A stretch of 64,000 nt of DNA from Hetaerina americana (lineage: Eukaryota > Arthropoda > Insecta > Odonata > Calopterygidae): positions 22,753,969-22,817,968 of the forward strand of contig JAKTNV010000004.1 of assembly GCA_022747635.1 (NCBI GenBank), read 5' to 3'. Shown one piece after another: positions 37,668 through 51,361 of this stretch. The position numbers and the translations under genes are program-made. Numbering within the stretch: the stretch's first letter is position 1; each line of letters opens with the position of its first letter. The notes beneath the pieces are model-generated. The model had not been told where the DNA came from. It was given only the letters and a program-made list of their open reading frames with translations, and searched no databases.

Positions 37668-40329
37668 GATACGAAACTCCCTTGTAATCTAACCCCCCTC
37701 TCTTTCATTTCCAATTTCTTTGAATACCTTCCATATATCCTTAAGGATGTCTCAACTTCCACGGGTCGTGTCTACCCCTTTCTTCGCCACACCCAGTCCC
37801 AAAGCTTCCAAACACTGAACGAAATCACTGCATCACTTCCCTGATTTCGTCCCGAGGCAACTGCTACACCTCTTTTCTCATCAAATTTTCTTTCCTCCCC
37901 CGTAGCAGACTCCCTGGATCAACATTGGATCGTTATTTTTTGTCCGTGGTGTCCAATTTATTTTTACCGACGACTATTCACAGCACTCTCCTTCGATTTT
38001 TTCCGAATTTTTTGCCTTCCACTTTTTACGCTTTTTTCAATAAATGGTCACGTCTTCACTGACTGCAGACTGCTCCAAAAGTGGTCCTTAATTTTTTTAA
38101 TCCGAGGAGCTCTTAACGTTTGACACAACAGCAATAGCCTTGTACCGAAACTTCTCCTTGGACTCGTCAATAGAATCAGATGAACCTGTGGAGTGGCGGT
38201 TACCTTTGATTACGTGTATGCCCCCAGAAAAGGTATGTGCATTTTTGGGGATTATTCTTATTTATATTTAACATTTAATGTAGTTTTGGATGGATGGTGG
38301 GCTATGATAAATTTCTTTATTTCTCTTAGCAGAACACAACCTCACATTTGAGATAAAAAGATACACTTCTTCAATTCCGCATGCCCCTTTCCCTGCGTCC
38401 GACGTGTCCAGCCTATTCCTGCCCCTTCCTCGTTAGCCTAACGATTTCCTTTCAATTACTGTAATACCTCTCCCTAACTTTTACCTCTTTAAAACTCACT
38501 CTATCAATTTTCCCTGTCCCTTTTCCATTTATTTCAACGAATCTCTCTCCTACCCAATCATGCCTATCCCTTTCTTGATTGTTTTCATTTCTGTACACTT
38601 CACCTTTTCCAGCCTTCTTTACGTCCACTTCTTAAGATTCTCCAACCTAAACCTACCATATTGCTTTAGAGACCAAATTTCTGCAACCTAAAAAGCCACG
38701 CTACATTTCATATTCTTCACTTATATATTCTTAACATGATTTCACAACGTTCCTGCCGTCAATTCTCTCTTCTTTTGAAAGCTAGCATAGCAGAAAGATA
38801 TATTAATCGGGATTGATCTTTTAAAGTGGCTAATATATCCGAGAAACGTGTAGAATAGATGATGAGAGATAGGAATTTAATGAGTTCCAATCGGTCCTAT
38901 GAAATATTAAAAATCCGAATGTGCGCAAAACGGTCCCTTATTAAATTGAATAAAACTTCCCGCCTTCTGTCAATAACTTGTGAAAAATGTTGGTGAATAG
39001 CAGATGTACGTTCTTAAAAGTATTAATCCCCGGACTTAATACGTACTTCTAAAAGGGATTTTCCGAAGAAAATGAATGTGCCTATGCACTATTAAAAGAA
39101 AATAAATACAGAGTGTAATTTGAAACTTATTAGCGAAGAGTTTTCTTAACAGTGAATGGATGTGTTTTTATAGTTTTGCAAACTCTTCTTAAAATCACCA
39201 TCAGTATTGATAGGGATGGGATGAATAAAGACGAAACGGGACGAGCAAATTTGAATTTAAATACCCTAGCTATGGATAATGGTGAGAATATTGGAAATAT
39301 TTACGTAGCTAATTTAGAAGATATAGTGAGATTTTAAGGGACAATCGAAATCATCTAAATTGAAACTAATGCATTGAATAGACATCTTTATTAATTTTTT
39401 TACAAAATGCTCAGAGCTTATTGTTGAAGTCAAAAAAAATTAGGATTGAAAAATAATAAACATACGTAAAAGCTAACAATTGTAGGGAAAGTGCGTTTTA
39501 GAATCATTGACTAGGGAAAATTTACACGCCTTGAATGTTGTTTCAGACATTCTTAAAATGGCCACGTCAGGTTAAATGAAATTATTTGTTTCTTAAGTAC
39601 TATGTAGTTACGAACTTTGGATGCATTCATTACCAAAGTACTTTTCTTAACTCCATTAAATGCTTATGTCATTGTTTTTGGGAGACGTCGATATTTTCCA
39701 GCAATTTAAATGCCCTAGTCCTGTAAATATTCACACCCATTCCCATAATTGATGCTCCTCCTCAACTTATAAAAAAATATCACCATCATATAAAATATCC
39801 TTAAATTGAACGTCACTATGCTCCAGGTGGAAAATGAAAACAATTGGAACAACGATAAGCAGTGTTTCCGCAGCAATCAAATTTCTCTTCAATTATTTGC
39901 AGATTTAAGCACTGATTACAATACTGTTTACCTCTGACCTCCTCGTAAGCAAACAAATAACTGAAGAGTGTAATTATAAGTACCAATAATGCCAAGCCAA
40001 TAAAGGAACCTTTAATTTGGAATATTTTTCCATCATAAAATATTATGACAGTGCGGCATTTATTCCATCAATTTCATCATTTCAATTAATTATCATGGAT
40101 TATAGTCTTGACATAACGCGCTCAATAACATGACCTAGAGGGTATCAACAGTAAGGGTATTGGATTAACACGCAAGCTCGTTTCTTCATTCTAACGTATC
40201 CTATGAATATGATTTACAACCAGATTTACTTCATCAAATCCGGAAAGCGGCATCCACCCACATATACAAATTTTGGATTTTCTGCCTGGCGTACTTAGCG
40301 AAGAAAGTGCTGGTTTTCGCACTTAAGCG
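37665..40329. other. unassigned DNA
   Basis: CT-rich at first (to about 38700), then AT-rich. The 61-codon + frame at 39152-39337 ends in an acidic, asparagine-rich segment and is unfamiliar. No RNA gene or repeat recognised. Confidence 0.45.
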
Positions 40330-40960
40330 ATTCCTAATAAGTCTCCTCCGAGTTTCCTCGTCCCCTCACAAATTCAAGCGCGAAAGGATTCTTCGCTCAT
40401 CTCCCGTTTGACGTGAGCTCGTGGACTCGCGACCCCGAACTGTGATACCTCCGGCTCGGTTCGACCTCGAAGACAGCAGGGAGAGAAATAGGAGCGCAGC
40501 ACGGGATTTTCTGGGATCCGGACGCACGTACTCTCTTTCTTCCCTCAATCCTCGACTTTAAAGGGAGTGAGACGCGGTCCTAATTGAGAAAGAGGCTCAG
40601 GAGTTCGAACCTGACTTGATGAAATTTTCTTCATCTATTGAGATCCGCCCTCCTCTGCCCTTCCACTGGTTTATTGAATTGGATATGAGCGTCACCACAC
40701 CTCCCGCGAGGGTCAGAGGGACGGCCAGCGAGGTGAGGGTGGCTTGGGGGTGGCGGAGGAGTTTGAGGGGAGATATTTTTTTTGTCGTGCCAGGTGGGAC
40801 TCTTTTTGTGGGTGTATCGTCGTCCCGACGGCAGGGGAGATTCGACAGGCAGGACTCACTTCCTCTGAGGGGCCTCTGACCCCCCCTTTTCCCTTTCACC
40901 CTCTACCATCCCCTTCTCCTCCAACCAATCCTCGCGCCTTCCTCTCCCAGAGGCATTAAT
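40330..40960. other. GC-richer island with CpG, no gene identified
   Basis: Several CpG-containing stretches occur (CGCACGTACTC, CGTCGTCCCGACGG). Overlapping frames are open on both strands (+ 40616-40879, - 40597-40899). The string CAGGAGTTCGAACCTG near 40600 resembles a tRNA T arm but lacks an A box. Nothing fixes a coding strand. Confidence 0.35.
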
Positions 40961-41497
40961 GACCTTATCTTCCGAGACCACTCCGACAGAATTTACTCGA
41001 ATAGGTTCCGACCCAACCTCCAATTAAATCCACACGCAAACATTCGTTCTCTACCCTTTTCCTTTCCAGATTCCCCGAATGATTCCTTTTTTTATCCAAA
41101 CGAATCTCATTCCCACGAAGGGCCTGGCTTGTTCTTCCGATTTTCATGTCACGTCTATTATTTAAGTCTCTCACCCACGGCTATTCACACGAATTTCTCT
41201 CTCCACTGCCAGTTATTCCGCGATAGATAAGAGCCCAGAAGTGTGACTACAGTGGTTAATGATAGGATTACTAGTTCGACTATGTAATCACCTTAATAAC
41301 TATTTTAATATCCATTTTAAAAGAGAGAATACCACAACAATACAACAAGATTTCCCCGCGTGCGGGGATTTTTTAAGTATTAGGAAAAGTCAAACGAAGG
41401 TTGATATAAAGTACCCTAAAATATATCACTCACGATCGTAATTTTCAAAGAAGCTTAGAACTCCTAAACACCGTGTGCTATGAAACCCATTTGATTC
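40961..41497. other. unassigned DNA
   Basis: Nothing supported. The CGCGTGCGGGG near 41357 is a short palindromic GC patch inside AT-rich sequence. Confidence 0.45.
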
Positions 41498-41575
41498 TAG
41501 CTTAGTTAACCGCCTGCCCGGGTGACGACGAGATTACGCCCTGTTAACCCAGAGGCCATAGGTTTAATTACAAAA
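41498..41575 (+). mobile_element. possible degraded tRNA-derived SINE head
   Basis: TAGCTTAGTTA (41498-41508) fits an A box, and ACCGCCTGCC follows as in many tRNA-like SINE heads. A B-box-like GGTTTAATTAC lies at 41561-41571. The 63-bp spacing is longer than usual and the B box has lost its CG, so the call is weak. Confidence 0.25.
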
Positions 41576-44500
41576 GCCCCGGTTTTCTTCCACATAGGGC
41601 CTGAATGTTTTCCATTACTCTTAGGTCTAGATATTACAAGTGAAAAATTTGATTTTAGTGGCTAAAAATTGGATTAGAACTGAATAAAAATTAATTTTCA
41701 AAATCGTTTCTTGGAAATACGAGCTTTCTATCATCCTTAATGTCATCCAGATTAATGGGGTATCGACTAATTAAAAGTTTCCGACTGCATTGCATGTAAA
41801 ATCTTCATAAATTTCAGTTACGTACAACTTTGGGAATGCGTTACTTTTTTGTTACTCCCCGAGAAACAATTGTGAATGCCATACTGGAAGGAGGCATCGA
41901 GGACAATCACGAATGGAAGCCAAAAATGAATTGCGAGAATTAGATGATGGAAGAAGGCGCAAGGTGATAGGAAGAAAGGGAAAGATTGACTTGGTTGTGT
42001 GATGCATTAGGGCTAGTGCATCCCGGTGGAATAATCCCCAGGGACAAAGAATAACTTGGATAAAAGGATAACCGGTCGATGTATATTTTATTAGGCATAG
42101 GAATTGACCCGGATGATTGTTTTCTCAGCCCATGGTGTGGAGAATTTGTATTCAGAGGGCCTGCAGTTTATCTCGTAGACCTGGGTGGCCTTTTACCGGC
42201 GGGGTTTCCGTCCTACGACTTGAGTCAGTCTCATAAAGAACACTAATGGGTTCAATACAATCTCCTGATTTGATATTGAACTGTAATCTCCTTGGGGCCT
42301 ATTCTAATTCACCGAGAGAACTCTGATGCGCACAGCTTTTCTCTCTCTCTCTTTCTCTATAAATTCTCTCTTCTTTCTGATGCTCACCCTGATGTAAATG
42401 TTCACTTAAGCCTCAGACACTCAAAAGAGAAGTTCGAACGTTAAATAGCTTCCAAGGATTTGCTTTGGAGTAGTGCTACTACTGCAGATACGAAACTTCT
42501 CACTGCATAGGATGATTGCATTTAGAAAATAATTATCGAATATACATGTTGCTGCTTCAATCATTTTGTCCAAAAGACTAGTTTTTCACTCTGTCCCATC
42601 TCTTAGGGGTCATTGAGTAAAACTTCTATAAAAAATTCTGAAATCCACGATGGAGGGGATGGCTACTGCGAGATGTACGGCATTCCACTGATGTAATTTT
42701 GTTTCTTATTAGGACAGGGGAAGCTTAAAAGAAGTAACTTTTGTCGAAAATTAATATTCCGCGCTTGTGTGAGGGAATATCCGATACGTTTAATCCTTGT
42801 GCTATGTTATCTCACGACCTCGGTCGCCTGAAATTTTGGTCTAGTTACAAAAATCAATCCTGATGGTCGGGCGAAGGTGTAACTACGTGATAATATTATT
42901 TTCATTACCCTGCGATTCGGCAAATAATTGAAACGATACATTTATTAGAAACAAGTTCAAAATTTTCAATGCAGAAGAATGAATATCAGCAGATAAACTG
43001 CACAGGATAATATGTGCAACTTAATTCCTCAGGAATGCTTGGCATCTAGTTTAGTTATGCTCAGCTGACATAAAAATTGTGTGGATGGCAGATAAAATGT
43101 GTCCACCAAGGCCAGTTGATACTTGTTTAGTCAGTCATCGAAATATTAGCTGCGGGTAAGATAAGTGATTTAAAACTGGTTGACTTTGAGGGACGGTTCT
43201 ATATGGATCACCTCCAAAATAATTACATGCACGTTTTTGGGTGGGTGTCATTTGAATTTTATTCAAAGAAAAAATGTTAAAGAAACTATACGGAAAAGAA
43301 TATTTAGTAATTATTAACGAGTTTAATCAATATTATTTTCTTAACATAAATAGTAAGTGCGAATATTTTTTGACTAGGCATGCCTAAACGAATTCCTTTC
43401 TTCGTGAGATTAGTTTTCTCTACCAAGGTTTAACCAAAAACCCCAACGATACTAATTATTCAATGTTGAATCATTGATTTAGACAGTGCATTGCAATTAT
43501 AGAAAAGACATATTTTAATCAACTGATATATTCAATAAGATTACAATAACCAAGCGCACTTTCAGTTAACATTTCTTGGCTAACGCTCAAAATCATTGAC
43601 TACATCTTGAGATTTAAAGTACTTGAAGCATTTTTTGCTACTTTGACCTCAAAATCAATCCTCGAATGAACGAGATATAGCAGACTTTATCCAAGTGGTA
43701 AAAAATTGACAGCCACAAATTATTAATGGGTAAACATAATCAAATATTATGTAACCATAATTAAATATTAATAAGAAATCAAAGCAAATCTGTCGTTGCA
43801 TGCAATGAGGAATTCAACTATTGAAACAAAAAGTTGGTTTAACATACATAAATTTTCAATGGAAATGCTGATAACAAACAATTAATAGTTTTTCTAAACT
43901 TGGGATGGTGATCTTTAATCGAAAAACTTATTCCTTAGGATCCAATAAAGTGGGACTATAATGGAGACAACATTCACTCAACAATATTGTTGGATGTCTT
44001 ACATGATATAAAATGTTTCAAATCTTAGTAACTAGAGCTTTAATTAGCAAAATGATTTATTAACTTTACTCAATCAGATTCACATTGTACACAGCTCGTG
44101 TAGTAATTTTAAACCCAATATAGCCTCCAAACTGATGTAAAATCTAAAATTGGTACTTAAAATGCTTCTAAATAGTGTTTCCATATAAATATAGTAATAT
44201 AAATCGGAAATTTGGACATAAAGGATATCAGCTAGTGTTTATAAAAACAGGAGTTTCTTGAATTATTGCATTTCCTTGCAGATTTTCCAGATCGAAGCAA
44301 TACATATGGCTCGTGATAAAAAGAGCGCACTTTACTGGCGATCATCGTAATTTTTCTTTTTAGACCCTAAGACTGAATAATTAATGAATGCATGCTTCAT
44401 TTTTCTGCAAGCTTCATTTAATTTCGTATACTGTGCATCATACACTAGTGTTCAGAGAAGAAAAATGCAGGTCAGTGGTCAAACTTCTATTGGAGAGGGG

Positions 44501-46699
44501 CCAGATTTCTAGGATTTGTCGTGCAATTCTCTATTCTAGGATATCGTGCAATACACAACGAGTATGGGTGTGAATAATGCCGTAACTCGGAAGTGGCATA
44601 CGACCATTTGGCATGGAGTGGGAATTCTTTTGGCTTTGAATATGATTGCGGAGTGCTCTACTTTTCAATATTGTAAATGAAAGAACTCCACGGGGATACT
44701 GGACGGAAGCTTTGACATTAGGCTTCTGGTCCCATTCTGAAATCTCTCTCAAGTTGGGCTGAATACATCACCATTAAACTTGGCATAATGGTAATGGTCT
44801 GTTTACATTCTTATCAAGAGTAAAAAATTAATATTTCCACAAAAAGGGAATTGCATTTAACTTGGGTCTAAAAATATTGAAAAAATATATATACGTACAA
44901 GCATCAGGGTTGTGATGAAGTTTCTTCAATTCAGTATTTCAACTAGGTTATACACCGCATAGATATAAATTATTTACAATACCCATTTCCTGGATTCTAA
45001 TTACAATTACTTATTTGAATTTCTATTAAACTCCTTTAGAACATGATGACGGAGCCTTTTACAAAGATCAACAACAAATATTTGGTAGCAAAACACACAC
45101 TTTGGAAAAACATTGTATCATCAAAAGGGATATTGTGTTCGGTAAATTTAATCCAAACCTATCTATTTATTGTACAAAAGTTATTATTATAGATAGTTTA
45201 GGAAAAACATTACAATACATGCTGACAATCCTCATTATTAGGTTTGCGTCCTTCCAGAGTCGATTCTATAATCCCTTTCGCCGCTTCATCCTGATCACGG
45301 TAGAAAAAAATGTGAAAGCTTGAGGCGTTGCGATAAATATACTTAGCTACGTCAATTCTAACCTGATTAGAAGAAATTTCTGCACTTAGATAACCGGAAT
45401 TAAACTTTTAATATCGTAGGTAATTTGGAATCTCTTTCGTTTTGCACGAGTTTCTACTACAAGATTTTCAAATTTGTAGAACCAAACAAAGGACATTCAG
45501 ATCCATTAGGTAATTAACGATTTAACAAGCTTATAAATATGTCCATTTCCTTTAACAACACCAGAAAAAATGCATTTCTCATTTATAAAGAAATTATTTT
45601 GAAAATTCACAAGTGAAACGGAATTGAAAACGATGCCATTATAATAAAATTTAACATACATCTGTGAAATTCATTTTTTTAAATTAGCATTCATTTCACT
45701 CAATGTTATTAGGGAAGGCAGGTACAACGTGATAAAATAAAGGATGATCAAAATTGAATCAATTCTCAAAAATTTAATATTAATCGCACGAACACCAAAG
45801 CGCAATCTTAGTCACTTAGCTACCGTTCCAATGTATAAAGTGAGGCGTGTCAGAAAATAAACCATAATTTATTTCTAACTGCACCAGAGCATAGGTTCTA
45901 TTTCCTGAGTAATAACCTCGAGGAAAAAATTTACGAATTTGAGGGGCCCAAAACCTATATCATGCACATGCGAGAAAATTAATCACGTAAAACCCGAAAA
46001 TTGCTGGCAAAGTATATATGTACCATTGATGCGTAGAATTTACTAAAACTAGAATTCCATACATTATACTTATCTATTTATTTGATTGCGTGTTAACAAG
46101 AGAAAAGTGACAGGAATTTAAGGGCAGACAATAAAATAAAGACCAAGGGACGAATAGAATATGGAGGTATGTGGTGTGAAAAAGTTAGGGTTATTAAAGA
46201 AATGGAATTCGGTGGAAAAGAAACAAGGGCCACAGTCAACTACTCAGCTTAAGAAATGATGCTGATTAGCATTGACAATCCTCAATCCTCAAGCCTATCT
46301 CATTCGTTTGATTATATGAACAGTATTTAATTAAAGTATAAATTAACAGTTTAAGTTTCCGTATCAGTTAGTCGGTCCGTCGAAATTCAATCAAGAAAAT
46401 CGTGTACCTTTGATAAGGCGGTATCTTGCCCAAGGAGAGATGAGAACGGAGGGCTTTAGTTTCTCCATAGAACTCGTCCTCATGTGGAGAACTGAATGTT
46501 AATACTCGACCTTGATTGCCATAAATGGCAAGCATCTCCGAGAGGACAGTCTGTGACGGCAAAAACGTGTATTCTTACTACGTGAACACCGATTCGAAAG
46601 GAAATGCAACTATGAAAAAGAAGGTTATTTTCAAGAGCGAAGTTTGATGATTACTTTCAGGGAGAATTTGAGGATGCCGCAACCACCCCTCAGCAAATC
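41576..46699. other. long unassigned AT-rich stretch
   Basis: A (CT)n run of about 17 bp lies near 42340. Open frames are short. The segment 42040-42230 is open for about 60 codons on the + strand with a Gly/Leu/Pro-rich product that I do not recognise. No transposon protein was detected. Confidence 0.45.
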
Positions 46700-47340
46700 T
46701 TATTCTTCTCGTCCCTCTCCATTTATTTTCCCAGCCCCCACCCTTTGACCCCGGCCTCTTTTCGCAGCGCCGGCTCTTTGATGCACTGGCTCCGTCTCTT
46801 GGGGTGGGGGAGGATGGTGTCCCATACGTTCCCCTTTCACGCGAGATCCATCAACTCCAGTTTCCATCTCGTTCTCTCCCTTAAAAGCTTCTATTCCATC
46901 TCTCCCCTCCAGACTTCCTCCCCGACGCACTCCACTCCCTTCTTGCATCCTCCTCTTGAGACCGCCCTGTCCTCCCCCCTGCCATTTACCCCTGCACTGC
47001 ATCCACCCTCGTTTCCTCCCCCCCGCCACCAAAGACGGCCCCACACCCCTACCCTTTTACCTTTACCCTTTCCTTTCCTAACCTTTCCCCCCAACTTCCC
47101 TCCCACAAACCCCTCTCTTTCTCCGTCGGCCTGCTCAATCACTGCCTCCCTGAAAAACTCTCCCGTGGGGAATTCAGGCACGCAAGGAGGGTGTTTGTGT
47201 CCGGAGTCATCCCAAAAATACGACCTGCGCTGCTATTTCCCGTGTTCCCTTCCCAACTACACCGAGGGAGTCGAATGGATTTTTCCCGCTTTCCTCTCCT
47301 CACCCCTCTCTCTCTTCTCCACCACCTTTTAATCCTGTAG
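46700..47340. other. CT-rich island with 195-codon open frame
   Basis: The + frame 46745-47332 is almost all Ser, Pro, Leu, Phe and Thr, and the minus strand is open too, with Gly/Arg-rich products (46700-47044, 46891-47181). Pyrimidine bias explains both, and no conserved motif was seen. Confidence 0.4.
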
Positions 47341-48105
47341 ATCGTCGTTTGTTTCTGCCAGAAATCCGACGAGTAAAAAAAGGGATTCCTCCCCCCACGA
47401 GCATTCCGTGTTTTTGTTTCACCGGTCAAATAAAAATGGGAAACCTTTCTTTCTGTGTCCTTTGGTAAACGCGCTTGTCACATGGAACCACCCGTCCCTC
47501 TTTTTGTCCTCGAGTTATTCGTCCGCGCTGCGGGAGTGCGTACGAGAATTAAAATTCAGCCTGCAAACTTCTACTGATACGAATGGAGGGGTAAAAATAG
47601 GTACGGGTGGTTGGAGTTTCTAAAATTCGCATGGCGTACCTTTCTGCCCACTCCACATTGTGCTCATCTGTGGTGATGACTTTGAATGGGACGGAAAGTG
47701 GTAAAGACCGCCGGGGATAGCGATGGGGCAGGGTTCACGTGGGAAATTCAGCTTGAAATATTCACACCAGGTTAACTGAAACTTAACGCGCGTTGGGGAG
47801 GGAGGGATGATGAATACGGGAAGAGGGGCGAAGAGCGCGGACGATGGGTGTACGTGCGATGTGCGAGGGCTAATTTTTTAATAGCCTCTCTTTTATGTAG
47901 CTTATGGTGTTCCGTCCCACGGAAACATTTATGGACGTCCTTCCTCCACTCAAATTATTTTGTAGCCGTCTATTTTTTTCCGTCGCTCTGAAGGAGGGTG
48001 TCAAAATCCATAGAGACATTAACGTTGACGAAGAAATTATTTCGAAGGAATAGAGGAAAATTAAGAAATTGGCGCGCATAGTGAGCATCGTTCCTCTCCC
48101 AAAAT
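47341..48105. other. unassigned DNA
   Basis: Moderately GC-rich, with short unfamiliar frames and no repeat or RNA gene. Confidence 0.45.
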
Positions 48106-48305
48106 GAGGTAGGTTCGTAAAAGATTCAGTCATGCAATACTTTGGTAAAAGTACCCTACCTAGAGCAATTAGGCCCAGTCCCTTTCGAAGTACTTTCCTT
48201 GGGACCTCACATACTTATCCCTGCGTCTCTTTAACTTTTCAAAACAATCAATACAGTCCTTTTTCGGAATGGTCATTAGCTGCCTCGTCGTATTCTCTTT
48301 TATCT
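48106..48305 (-). mobile_element. mariner-like transposase C-terminal fragment
   Basis: On the minus strand, from 48306 down to 48169, the translation reads EIKENTTRQLMTIPKKD, then CIDCFEKLKRRRDKYVRSQG and KYFERD. This is the conserved C-terminus of mariner-type (Tc1/mariner, SETMAR-like) transposases, which usually ends in a CFExWxxRWxKCxxxxGxYFEGD pattern. The coding part ends in a stop and the non-coding 3' end runs to about 48106, where GAGGTAGGT matches the TACCTC end of the partner copy. The catalytic part is missing. It abuts the + strand fragment exactly at 48306. Confidence 0.75.
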
Positions 48306-48660
48306 CGTAGACGTCAAGAATCTCAAGCTGCAGTTGCAGAGGACTTATCTCAAGTCGCAAACGATGATCCAGGTTTTCTATTAAATATCATAAATAGAGA
48401 TCAGTCATGAGTCTACGGCTAGGGCCCTGAAACAAAAACTCAGTCCTCGCAACAGTTGGTTGACGAGGCAAAGAAGAACGCGACGAGGCAGCTGATGGCC
48501 AATCCGAAAAATAACTCTTCTGATTGCCTTGAAAAGTAGAAGAGACGCTAGGATAAGTATATGAGGATTCCGAAGGGGACTAAGGCCTCATTGTTCTAGA
48601 TATACTATTTTCTCAAAATAATGCATGGCTGGGTAGTTTCCGGAAATACCTTGTACCTCC
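48306..48660 (+). mobile_element. mariner-like transposase with internal deletion
   Basis: From 48306 the + strand reads AAVAEDLSQVANDDPGFLLN, IINRDQS, stop, VYG, stop, GPETKTQSSQ. This matches the mariner segment normally ending in a GDESWVYGYDPETKxQSSQW pattern and containing the first catalytic aspartate. Both stops replace an expected Trp and Tyr by single-base changes. Right after this block the frame jumps to VDEAKKNATRQLMANPKNN and SDCLEK, the C-terminus, so the region with the second and third catalytic residues is deleted. Two further stops and a short deletion near 48565 follow. The 3' end is near TTGTACCTCC at 48660. It cannot encode a transposase. Confidence 0.8.
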
Positions 48661-51361
48661 TAATCTTTCTCTCTTTGGAATCCACTATGGTTATGAAAAA
48701 TGAACATGTTAGATGGATAGACTCGGTAGGCGCGTAAAATTAATTCGACTGACGGAAAAAGTAGCTTTTCGCGTCGAATGATTTGAGGACGCCTATACTG
48801 CACTCTCGAGTGATTCACACTGACTTTAAACCAAGAAATGAACTCCGTTTTCCACCAGCAAAGAACTCGTTTCACTCCACCTAGTATTCTCTGTCGTGGG
48901 CGCCGAGGTGGATTTCGGTGTGACTGAAAATTCAGTTGAGGTGTTTGGCTTTCCTGATGGCTTTTCGTAATTGATATGGAGAACAGCTGGGGGTGTCACA
49001 GGCGTCTGCCGCCGAGTAAATCGGATTTGATGCTACGTGACTTTCTATATAAACTTCGGAATTTCAATGAGAGTGAGCGACGTGGTGAGTTGAATTCCCT
49101 GTCATAGGGAGTCATCTGTATTATTGAGTCAGTGGATTTGGAAGTCTCATTTCCTTCTGCTAAATCTATCTCTCTCCATCTCCCACCCTCAATCACGCCC
49201 AATCATTCCCTGCAAACATATGACGAAAAAATATACACATGAATAAATTCCGTGTGGTTTTTTGAAATGTTCCCACATAAGATTGAAAATTAAAAAATAA
49301 GGACAACAAGTTCATCGTGTAACCCCGGCAATTAACTCCATAACTTCTAACGCCGTAATGGCACAATAAATTTAGGAATCACTAATTTGAGCAGTAGTGG
49401 AAATGATTTTAGAGACGTATTGTTAAACTATTCATTAAATAAAAAAAAACACAAAAAAAATATTGAGCTTATTGCCTGTGCATTATAAACCCGGAATATA
49501 TTTCTAATTAAACAACCATACAAGATTTGGATTTTCTTAGAGTAATCTGGAAGATTGATTACTTAAGTTAGGTACCTAAATCAAGAAACAAATCATCTAG
49601 GATTCTTTACTGATATAGGTATAATTTTAAATGCCGTTTATTGTCATCACCACTTTTTCAATAGATTACCTTGATTATTTATGGAAATTAAACAATAAAT
49701 CATAAATAGAATTTGAAACTCGATGTCCTTCTTTCTTCGGATGTTTGACACCATAAGCGAGGATTTAAACGGTAAACATGCAATCCGCAAGGACAAGTTT
49801 CATGGCAACTTCATTGCTACAAGCAATTTATTTTTAAAAAATTGGATAAATATTATATTCAAAGGAATTTCTACAGAATATCCGTCGCACACTTGGAGGG
49901 ATTAATGTATTTTATACACGACAACAATATAAGCTTTTTACTCCATATGTATCTATTCCCTAACTCACAAAAAAATTTTAAACGCCGGGCACCTGTTTTC
50001 ACGTAAGTACAAAGTAAACTGTACCTGAATATTGCTTTTTTACAAACTAAAACTGCATCGAAAATTATCCTTATATAATAAATAATTATATTTTACCATT
50101 ACATACGCACAATAATCCTTAGCTCTTTTGACCATGTGCCTCGCCTATTTCACAGTTTAGAAAAATATTTTTGAAAGGAAGGAAATGGTTATTCAGCATC
50201 TAACCTGAAACACCAGGAGATGTATTCGAATTTCTGTTTGGCTTTCAAGATATTTTCAACAACTTTCCGAAAAATGCACCTTTCATATCTATGATCACTT
50301 AAGTTCTGAATAGTAATCCATGTGAGTCCATATATGAGTAACACATTCTCCCGGGTAGAATTTTATGTATGTGAGATGAAAGAAATCTCCTGGAATCTAT
50401 TTGTAGGTAATTAGGGAAAATATTTATATTTAAAATCTTGTTAAACCAACCCTGAAGTACATATTTACCCTCTGCTAGGATTTAGAAGTCATAAAATATG
50501 GAAGTGCCTGTAATTTGTTTAACGACGAAGAGTTTTTGTTTGGCGGGCATGTGTCTTCATATTAAAACAGAACTGGTACGAAAAATAAAAATTATTAGTT
50601 TTATTCAGGACATTCACAAACACGTTAAAAATTCGTTTTAAAATGTCCACGCTTCTAATACTTTGAAGACCCCGGCCTATAAGCAAGTATCTCGATAGGT
50701 TTTATCAGCACCATGTGAATAAGTGAGCACCAATACGTATTCGTATTTCATGACGTAAAACATAATAACGGGTACATAATCATACAGGGAAATAGACCAG
50801 TTAATTATTGAAATTTTTCTACTGATCAAGGTAGATTTTTGATGAATTAGTATTAATGCAACTCAACATTTCTAACACCCAACTAAAATAAACCCTTCTC
50901 CAAATTTTATGCACTTATTGCATCTTTTCATTCCATCCAACACGCCGACTCATTTCCGTCCTTTATATTCATTCCCTCCATATTTGTCCAACGCTCTTCT
51001 CTATCACACCTTCTACGTACAATATTAATATCAATTAATTTCCCATTCTTTCCTGCTGTCTTTGAATATTTCCCAAGGCTTGCTTTTTATTCCTTCCATG
51101 CAAATTTCCCCTCTTTCCTATACACTCACAACTTAAAAATATTCGCTCTACGTTTTTAATTATTTTTATATTAATTATAGCAAAGCAATGACGTCAAATC
51201 CTTAAAGTAATTGTGATGGATGCAAAAATTACGCCAGAATTACCAAGGAACACCATAGTAGTACATCCTAAAGGAGAAACTAAACACACGTTTACGAAGT
51301 ACACGTTTTTCACGTTTAGACATATCAGAGCAATCGTGTTCTTTTCATCATAGAACATCCT
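48661..51361. other. unassigned AT-rich DNA
   Basis: No supported gene, RNA or repeat was recognised. Confidence 0.5.

Noticed and set aside
40590..40620. B-box-like AGTTCGAACCTG inside a palindrome
   Set aside because: No A box upstream and no cloverleaf; the string is a short palindrome that can arise by chance.
42040..42230. About 60 open codons rich in Gly, Leu and Pro
   Set aside because: No start, splice signal or known motif; too short to support a gene.
46745..47332. 195-codon + strand frame
   Set aside because: Ser/Pro/Leu-rich product from a pyrimidine-rich stretch; the opposite strand is equally open and no motif is present.
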